Shown: in pieces, positions 25,696 through 33,800 of the stretch
Numbering within the stretch: position 1 is the first letter of the stretch
How the letters are laid out: each line of letters begins with the position of its first letter
Assembly: GCF_004102745.1 (NCBI RefSeq)
Contig: NZ_RLII01000003.1
Span: forward strand, 124,001-188,000
DNA length: 64,000 bases
DNA from: Acetivibrio mesophilus
GTDB taxonomy: Bacteria; Bacillota; Clostridia; Acetivibrionales; Acetivibrionaceae
Direction: 5' to 3'
Notes under the pieces: generated by a model
Database searches by the model: none
Told to the model about the DNA's origin: nothing
What the model saw: the letters and a program-made list of their open reading frames with translations, nothing else
Made by a program: the position numbers and the translations under genes

Positions 25696-26793
25696 ATGAA
25701 TATACCGAAAATCAATAAAAAACTGTTTTTTATCCTTTTGATACCCATAGCATATTTAATGCAATTTCTTTCATCTAGGGCTCCCTACCTTGCAGAAAGA
25801 ATTTACTCAAGGGGCGCCTACAGGCTAATTGCAAAACTGCTCAACCTTATTTCAGGTTATATACCGGTATCCATTGCAGAAATACTGGTAATTCTATCTG
25901 TTTTATTTGCGCTGTTTTATATAATAAAAACAGTTATCAAAATGGTAAAATCTCGCTCAGAAGCTCTTAAAATCTTAGGCAGTTCTCTCGTCAATGCCCT
26001 TACCGCCGTAAGCCTAATATATTTTTCCTTTATGCTGCTATGGGGAATTAACTATCAGAGGCTCCCCTTTTCCCAAATTGCCAATTATGACACAAGTCCT
26101 GCCTCTATCGATGAATTGCTCGAGGTATGCGAGAATTTAACGGAACGCGCAAACGAGCTTAGAAAATATGTGAAGGAAGACGACAACGGGGTTATGAAGC
26201 TCTCAACCAATATTAACGAAACATTAAAAAGGGCATATATGGGTTATGAAACCGCTTCTAAAGTTTATCCGGAGCTGTCCCACAATTATGGAAGGCCGAA
26301 GGGGGTAATCATGTCTGAAGTAATGTCCTATCTTGGTATCGGAGGAGTTTATTTTCCTTTTACCGGAGAGGCAAATATAAACATATCTCTCCCTTCTACA
26401 TCGATTCCTTTTACAACCTGCCACGAAATGGCTCACCAAATAGGTTTTGCCAGAGAAGATGAGGCAAACTTTATAGCATATATTGCCTGCAGGAACCATC
26501 CCTCACCGGATTTTCAGTATTCCGGCACTTTATCGGCTCTGATAAATGCCACCAATGCACTATACCGATACAATCAGGATGAATACTTTAAATTGAGAAA
26601 TAGCTTCAGTGAGGGAATAATCCGTGATCTTACTGCATCAAACAGCTACTGGGAAAAATACGAGACTCCCGTACAGGATTTCTCGTCCTCGGTAAACAAC
26701 ACCTACCTTAAGGCCAATATGCAGGAGGATGGTGTAAGAAGCTATGGAAGAATGGTGGATCTTCTTATCGCGGAATACAGAAGTCAGCAATAA
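25696..26793 (+). CDS. DUF3810 family membrane protein with zincin-like HExxH motif
   Basis: The 365-residue protein has three N-terminal membrane helices (about residues 8-25, 50-75, 95-118) and then a large domain. TTCHEMAHQIGFAREDEANF (around residue 238-257) holds an HExxH metal-binding motif and a downstream Glu, as in gluzincin-like metallopeptidases. DUF3810 is a named family without a defined substrate. It is 30 bases behind aat in the same direction, without an obvious separate promoter, so it probably belongs to the clpS-clpA-aat transcript. A membrane protease is a plausible role, not demonstrated. Confidence 0.85.
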   Translation: MNIPKINKKLFFILLIPIAYLMQFLSSRAPYLAERIYSRGAYRLIAKLLNLISGYIPVSIAEILVILSVLFALFYIIKTVIKMVKSRSEALKILGSSLVNALTAVSLIYFSFMLLWGINYQRLPFSQIANYDTSPASIDELLEVCENLTERANELRKYVKEDDNGVMKLSTNINETLKRAYMGYETASKVYPELSHNYGRPKGVIMSEVMSYLGIGGVYFPFTGEANINISLPSTSIPFTTCHEMAHQIGFAREDEANFIAYIACRNHPSPDFQYSGTLSALINATNALYRYNQDEYFKLRNSFSEGIIRDLTASNSYWEKYETPVQDFSSSVNNTYLKANMQEDGVRSYGRMVDLLIAEYRSQQ

Positions 26794-26843
26794 TAGTAAT
26801 GTAACTAACCCGCTTTAGCCTCTTTCATTTCACTCCAAAAGTC

Positions 26844-26887
26844 CAAAAAATGCTTAACCGAGATTCGTACCGGTTAAGCACTTTTTG
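26844..26887. terminator. Bidirectional terminator
   Basis: A 10-bp stem TGCTTAACCG/CGGTTAAGCA (26851-26860 and 26871-26880) has T-runs on both strands (CTTTTTGC rightward, AAAAAA/TTTTTT leftward). It ends the clpS-aat-DUF3810 unit and the leftward membrane gene. Confidence 0.88.
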
Positions 26888-26899
26888 CATTCAGTGAAT

Positions 26900-27778
26900 T
26901 TAAATATACTCCTCGGTCAACCCTATTTCATCTTCATCCTCTACATTACGGGTCTTATCCCTGTATACTGTCATATAGAACACTAGCGTAATAAAGCTTC
27001 CTAACGCCGCAGGTATGCTTATTAATACATACCCTACATATGGTAACATACCCGCAAATACTCCAAGCGTCCCCGTTATGACTGAACTTGCTATTGAAAT
27101 AAGAATGGTAACTCCAATAGTTTGCCATAAATATGACTTTCCAATCTCAATAGACTTTTTAAATGCCGAAATAACATTCATGTTGTCAACCACCATGGCC
27201 GGGAACCAGTAAGAAAGAATACATTTTATACCGTACATTACTAATCCAAGCACTATTCCAACTATTACGGTAAGTACAATTCCCAAACCAAAAGCTGCGC
27301 CTCCAACCCCTTTGAGCGCAAAGGTCAAAAATACAAATAAACATAGAATAAGCGCAAAAACAAGCACCAAAATCACATCAACAAAGAAATTGAATATGGT
27401 ATAAATAATGTACTTCGGCAAATTTTTCCCCATCTGAGGGAAGAAATCGCCAATACCGGCATTATCCGTCTCCAATCCCTTGTTGATCATTCCATAAGTT
27501 GCAGGGGCCACAAACAAGTTCAAAACAAAAGATACAATATTGGCAATAGCCGTAAGTACAAGCATGGGCCGCATAACTTCCAGCATCATGGTTAGTGCCA
27601 GCATAGTATCTATCTCCTGTGCTGCAATGCTTGCACTCAATTCATTAATAGCCTGTGTCATCTCTGCATCACTTACGCTTCCGCTAATAATAACAGGTAT
27701 GGCCGTAGCAATAATCAAAGGCACCGCCAGTACAAAATACTTACCTAAAAACTTGAATATCCTCTCCAAATAGTTCAT
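26900..27778 (-). CDS. Polytopic membrane protein, 292 residues, unknown
   Basis: Hydrophobic helices are visible at about residues 13-33, 75-100, 125-155, 160-190, 215-240 and 240-265, with a charged C-terminal tail (DKTRNVEDEDEIGLTEEYI). Pattern of repeated Gly and GMINKGLETDNAGIGDFFPQ resembles small DUF975-type or YihY-like membrane proteins, but no family is certain. Start ATG follows AAAGGAGGTCC. It lies between the DUF3810 operon and the glucan synthase gene and is transcribed in the same direction as the latter (gap of 98 bases). Confidence 0.65.
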   Translation of the reverse strand: MNYLERIFKFLGKYFVLAVPLIIATAIPVIISGSVSDAEMTQAINELSASIAAQEIDTMLALTMMLEVMRPMLVLTAIANIVSFVLNLFVAPATYGMINKGLETDNAGIGDFFPQMGKNLPKYIIYTIFNFFVDVILVLVFALILCLFVFLTFALKGVGGAAFGLGIVLTVIVGIVLGLVMYGIKCILSYWFPAMVVDNMNVISAFKKSIEIGKSYLWQTIGVTILISIASSVITGTLGVFAGMLPYVGYVLISIPAALGSFITLVFYMTVYRDKTRNVEDEDEIGLTEEYI

Positions 27779-27876
27779 ATGGACCTCCTTTTCATAAGAA
27801 TAATAAAATATGGAAATATCAAATATTCAATATTTAAATTATAAATTAGTTTTCTTTGATTGTCCATCTAAAAACT

Positions 27877-30800
27877 CTACAACTTGCCCATATAAACCTC
27901 AATATTATGCTCTTCTTTGTCATTAACAAGCTGTATTTTTTTATTCTCAAGCTCTTTTCCATCAACAATAACCTTTATAACTCCAGTATTTACTCTTTCC
28001 GGATTTTTTACTTCTATCAAATAATCAGTATCGTAATAGCTATATTTTATCTTAAAACCACTCCAATTACCGGGTATGCACGGGTCTATCTCAAGGTTTT
28101 CTCCCCTCTTTCTAAATCCTAAAATGTATTCAAAACCTACCCGATAGATCCATCCTGCCGAACCTGTATACCAGGTCCATCCTCCCCTGCCTGTATGGGG
28201 TGGAACCGAATAGACATCTGCAGCCATTACATAAGGCTCAACCTTATACCGGGAGTATTCAATATGGGTTCTTGAGTGATTTATTGGATTTAGCAGGTCA
28301 AAAAGCTCCACCGCTTTGTCTCCGTCTCCCATCTTTGCAAAGGCCATAACAACCCAGGCAGCAGCATGAGTATATTGTCCTCCGTTTTCACGAACCCCAG
28401 GAACATAACTCTTTATATATCCCGGCTCCAGCTCCCCCTCATCAAAGGGAGGTGTAAGAAGCTTTATAAGCCCTTCATCCCGTTTTACCAGATAGTTTTC
28501 AAGGGCGTCCATGGCCTCAATAATCCTGTCTTTGTCTCCTCCTTCGGATATTACTGCCCAAGACTGAGCCAAAGAGTCAATCTGACATTCGCTGTTTTGT
28601 ATGGAGCCTAAAGGCAATCCATTGTCAAAATATGCCCTCCTGTACCAATTTCCATCCCAAGCATTTTTCTCAATATTCTCAACAATTTTGTCTGCTGTAT
28701 CCAGATACCTTTTAGCAAGATCATGATCTCCCATTCTCTCACACAGCGGAGCAAAGCTTTTGAGTATGGAGTACAGGAACCAACCGAGCCATACACTTTC
28801 ACCCTTGCCCTTATTGCCCACCGTATTCATTCCGTCATTCCAATCACCGGAGCCAATTAACGGTATTCCGTGTTCTCCAAACTTAAGGGATCTGTTGATG
28901 GCTCTAATACAGTGGTCATACAAGGTCGATACCGTCTGCGATACCCTTGGTACACGATAAGCCTCATCCTCAAATTCCTTGAGGGGTTCGTCTTCCAAAA
29001 ACGGCGTCTTTTCATGAAGCACATCATAGTCTCCTGTGACCCTTATATACTCAACCGCAGCATAGGGCATCCACAAAAGATCATCGGAAAACCTTGTTCT
29101 GGTTCCTTTGTACTTTTCTTCATGCCACCAGTGCTGCACATCCCCCTCTAAAAATTGGTGCTTCGAGTGGAGGAGCATTTGATTTCTGGCAGCTTCCGGC
29201 CATATATGAGTTAATGACATACTATCCTGAAGCTGATCTCTAAAGCCATAGGCTCCTCCTGACTGGTAAAATCCAGATCTGGTCCAGAGTCTGCTGGAAA
29301 TAACCTGGTACACCAACCATCCGTTTAGCAGTATGTCCATTGCCGGATTCTGAGTTTGGAACTGCAGTGCCCCAAGCTTCACCTTCCAGAATTCCTTCAC
29401 TTTTTTTAAGGCTTTTTTGGCCTCATCTATCTTCTTGTATTTTGCTGAAAGTAGCTTCGCTTCCTTCTCATCCCTGCCTGCACCAAGAAGAAAGACTATC
29501 TCTTTTTCCTCATCAGGCTTGAGGCTCACATTCACACTTATGGCCGCACAAGAATCAAAGCCTGCTCCGGTTGTTCCGGAAAGAGATGTACGTCTTATCC
29601 CTTCAGGATTTGCAATACCTCCTGCCCCAAAGAATTCTTTTCTATCGCAGGTTATTGAGCCGGCCTTCAATGATGTATCAATGAAGGCTACTCTACCGGG
29701 GAACTCATCATTATAGTTGTTTCTTATCAAAATCATATCATTATCAGTCTGCGTATTTATCTGCATAGCAGTAAACTGGTCGCTGACTCCAAGGACGGGC
29801 CTAATATAATATGTCAGGCTCAGCTCCCTCTTTTCCTTCGATTGGTTCTTGAGCTTTAAAACGCTAATTTTTACCGAATCATCAACCGGAACAAACTGTA
29901 TCATTTCCTGCTCAATTCCATGACTTGCATGATTAAAGACCGTATAGCCAAAACCATGCCTTATCATATATGGTTCCTTTTCCCTTATAGGTAATGGCGT
30001 TACGGACCATATATCTCCTGTGTGGTCATCGAGGATATACAGTATTTCTCCCGGTGTGTCGCTTACCGGGTCATTTGACCATGGTGTGAGCTTGTTCTCA
30101 CGGCTGTTTTCAAACCATGTATAACCCGAACCGGACTCTGTTACAATAAACCCAAAACTCGGATTGGAAATTACATTTATCCACGGCAGAGGAGTATTCT
30201 GTCCATTTTCCAAGAAAATAACATACTCCTTGCCATCCTTGCTAAACCCTCCAAGACCATTGTAGAAGCTTAGATCCAAATCCTTTTTGAGCATAGAATC
30301 ATAGTTGACAGATGTTCTGTCAAATTGCCTAAACTCCGCCAAGGCAACGTTTTTTATACCCTTCATCTGTTCCCTCAGATCCCCGGCATCCCCCTTTAGT
30401 ACTATCCGCGAAACAGCGCAGATCAAATCCATGTCCTCCGGCGGCATATTGCTCTTCTTAAGAACAAACACGCCTCCCGGCTTGTTTACCAGGTCATGGG
30501 CATGGCTTTCGGCCAATATATCCATCAATAGACTATTTAACGGATTGGTGTAGCTGTTTTCCTCTTCATTCAGTATTACCAGATCCACCGCCAACTTCTT
30601 TAAACGCCAATACTCATGAGCCCTCAGTATCTCCCTTACTATATCTATGTCATCGGATTTGTCCAATACCACAAGTATAATCGGTATATCTCCAGAAATA
30701 CCATAAGGCCATAGAGCCGACTGCCCTTTTTTGTTGTTCATTACACATTCCCGCTTGTTCCTTTGCTGCGGGCCGATAAATAATATATGGGAAATCATCT

Positions 30801-33800
30801 CCTGATACAGCTCAATCTCTTCTGTATCAAGATTTAAATACCTAGCTTCCACACGGCTCTTTGTAATAGCCATACTGAACTCGTCCTTTATCACCTGCGG
30901 GCTTTTGAACTTCGCCGCTAGCTCCATCACTGCTTCACGGCTATCAGCCACTGCAGTCGCATAGGATACTTTCACTGACTTTCCAGGTTCTATCCTAACC
31001 ATCTGTCGGAAGCTTATTACCGGATCCAGTACCGGGCCTACAGAGTTGGTAAGCGGCTTGTGAGGTTCTAAAGCTACCGGCTCCGACACATTTCTGCCTC
31101 TTCCGATAAACTGCATTCTGTCGGTTTCATACTGCAAACCTCCTACCCCTTCTCCTTCCAAAACCATAGTATTCATTACCCATACCGACTTTTCCTTTTC
31201 CGATCTTGGCCTTCTGCTGGCAATCAGGCAGTTATGTTCCGGTAAGAATTCCGTCCTTATAAATAGATTTCCAAAGGCCGGATGGGCAATATCGGCACTG
31301 TGGGGTGATAAAACCAGCTCGAAATAACTGGTTATCTCCATCACACAGCTCTCCGAACCGTGATTGGTCAGGGTAACACTTCTAATTTCAGCATTTTCAC
31401 TGGCACAGACAATTATCTCCGTCAGAGTGTCTATATTTCCGTCCTTCCTAATATATCTGGCTTTTCCCGAAGTAAACTCAACCTTGTACTCATCGGGTTT
31501 CTTTTGTCCTGGTGCAAAGGCAGATGACCACACCTCATTGTTCTCTACATCTCTTATATAAAAGAACATCCCATAATTGTCCAAGGTTACATCTTCTCTC
31601 CACCGGGTTACATCCAATCCCTTCCATCTGCTATAACCCGTACCTCTGTCCGTAAGCATAACCGAGTAGTTGCCATTTGACAGTATGTGGGCTTTTGGAA
31701 GCAGAGGGTCAGGAATACTATACTCTCTCAAGGAATCCCTCTCATCATATACCACATCCTTAAATGGAAGTATCTTCTCCTTATTTTCCTTGGTAAATAC
31801 TATATTCGATGGAACCTTTTCCATAAGAAGAAGTTTTGCAGCATCAACTACAGGGTCAGCATGGAATCGTTTTTGCATTACATTGTCGTTAAAATAGTTA
31901 TTAAGGGCTAATATACTCATACCTTGGTGGTGAGCCATATAGCTCTTTACAATACCCTTTTTCTGACCTAAAGGAATCCTGTCGGGAGTATAATCGATCG
32001 CTTCATACAGGCCGTAATGCCCATCTGCTCCCTCGTTAATCAGTCTCTTTAAATTATCCATCGCTTCTCTCGGGACTAGAGGCAAAACCAGCATCGTGGC
32101 ATAGGGTGATATTACCATATCCTCAACAAGTCCTCTCTTAAGCCCCAGCCATGGTACCCCAAAGGCCTTGTACTGGTAATCCAAATTTATATCAAAGGAA
32201 TAGAAGCCTGACTCGGATATTCCCCAGGGCAGGTTTCTCTGATCTCCATACTTCTTCTGGCTCCTCACTACAAAGGAATAGGTTTCGTCAAGCAAAGTAT
32301 TTTTGTTGCTCTTCATAATTAACAGGGGCATAAAGTATTCAAACATAGTACCGCTCCATGAAACCATTCCCTTATATCGGTCTATCTGAGTAAGTGTTCT
32401 TCCCAGCTTAAACCAATGCTGCTGATCCACCTCTCCTCTTGCAATGGCAATGTAGCTGGTCTGTCTTGCTTCAGAAGCCAGCAAATCATAATATGAGTTG
32501 GTAAGGGCATTTTCTTCAATATTATATCCAATGGAAAACAGCTGCTTCTTTTTGTCATATAAAGGCACAAATTCTGTCTCATCTGCAACTTTGCTTATCC
32601 TGTTTATTAAATCCACATACCTATCTACCAGTTTGTCCGCATTTTCAACTGCCCCTTCTAAGACCTCCTTAAGTCTATTAAGTCCGTCTATACTCTGCTT
32701 TTTTCCATCTTTAAGCATTTTTTTGAGCTTTTCAATCTCTTTTATTACTTCCCTGTATACTGTCGGCATAGCCTTAAGGGAAAAGCCGGAATTCAGCTTG
32801 CTAATTATGCCTTCAAAGGCCTCCTTAATCTTAACCTCGCCTTTTTCAAACTCTTCGGATAATTCCCTAACCAGGTCGCACCACGGCATATAGGTGTACA
32901 GCTCAATTTTTAGCATCTCTATCATGCCATCAACCTTTGACTTCCATACATCCTTAGTATCCTTAATTTTATCCCCGTTTTCCAAAAGCTTCGACAGAGC
33001 TTTCAGCATTTGCGGAATACTAACATAACTTTTATCCTCTGAACTTACAATACACTCTTCAAGGCATGAAGTATCCTTATAAGGGTTGTCGCTTTCTTTG
33101 GCAATCAGACTTGCCGTATCCCTTATCCCATTAATAAATGAGCTGTCCACAAGGGGTCTATTCAGATACTCTGTCAAACCCTCCTTAAGAGTTATGAGAT
33201 AGCAAACGAAGTTTCCGCTGTCAACAGTAGAAATATATCTTGGTCGTAAGCTTTCCAGCGTCCTGGTATCGTACCAGTTATAAAGATGGCCATTCCATTT
33301 TTCCATCTTTTCAATAGTACTCATGGTTCTAGAAACTATATCACAAAGCTCCAAAGTACCTATATAACCCAAATCCCTTGCTGTCAAGGCCGCAAGCATG
33401 CCCAATCCAATATTCGTAGGAGAGGTCCTATAGGCTATACCGTTTGGCGGGTCTTCCTGATAGTTATCCGGTGCAAGATAGTTATTTCTTCTGTTTACAA
33501 ACTCCTCATAATATCTCCATGTCTTTCTTGCAATACGCCTTAGCTCCAGCGTCTCCTTGTCGCTCAAAGGCTCTATTTTGCAAACCGTCTCCTTGCTTAC
33601 CCAATAAGCTATAAAGGGCGATAAAACCCATACAGCAATCAAAAGAACGGCTGCTGCCAGGCCAAAACCAGGCTTAAACACAAAAGCCAGAGCAACAATA
33701 ATTAAAGCCTGCAACACTGCTGCCTTCATTTTTATTATATAGCCCTTAAGCGAATTCTTAAGTCCCCTTTCGGCATCCAGCGCAGTTACCCACTCAAGCA

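Noticed and set aside
26818-26837. 20-base segment almost identical (19/20) to 54331-54350
   Set aside because: Both are pyrimidine-rich and AT-rich; one such match in 64 kb is within chance, and flanks do not match, so no dispersed element is supported.
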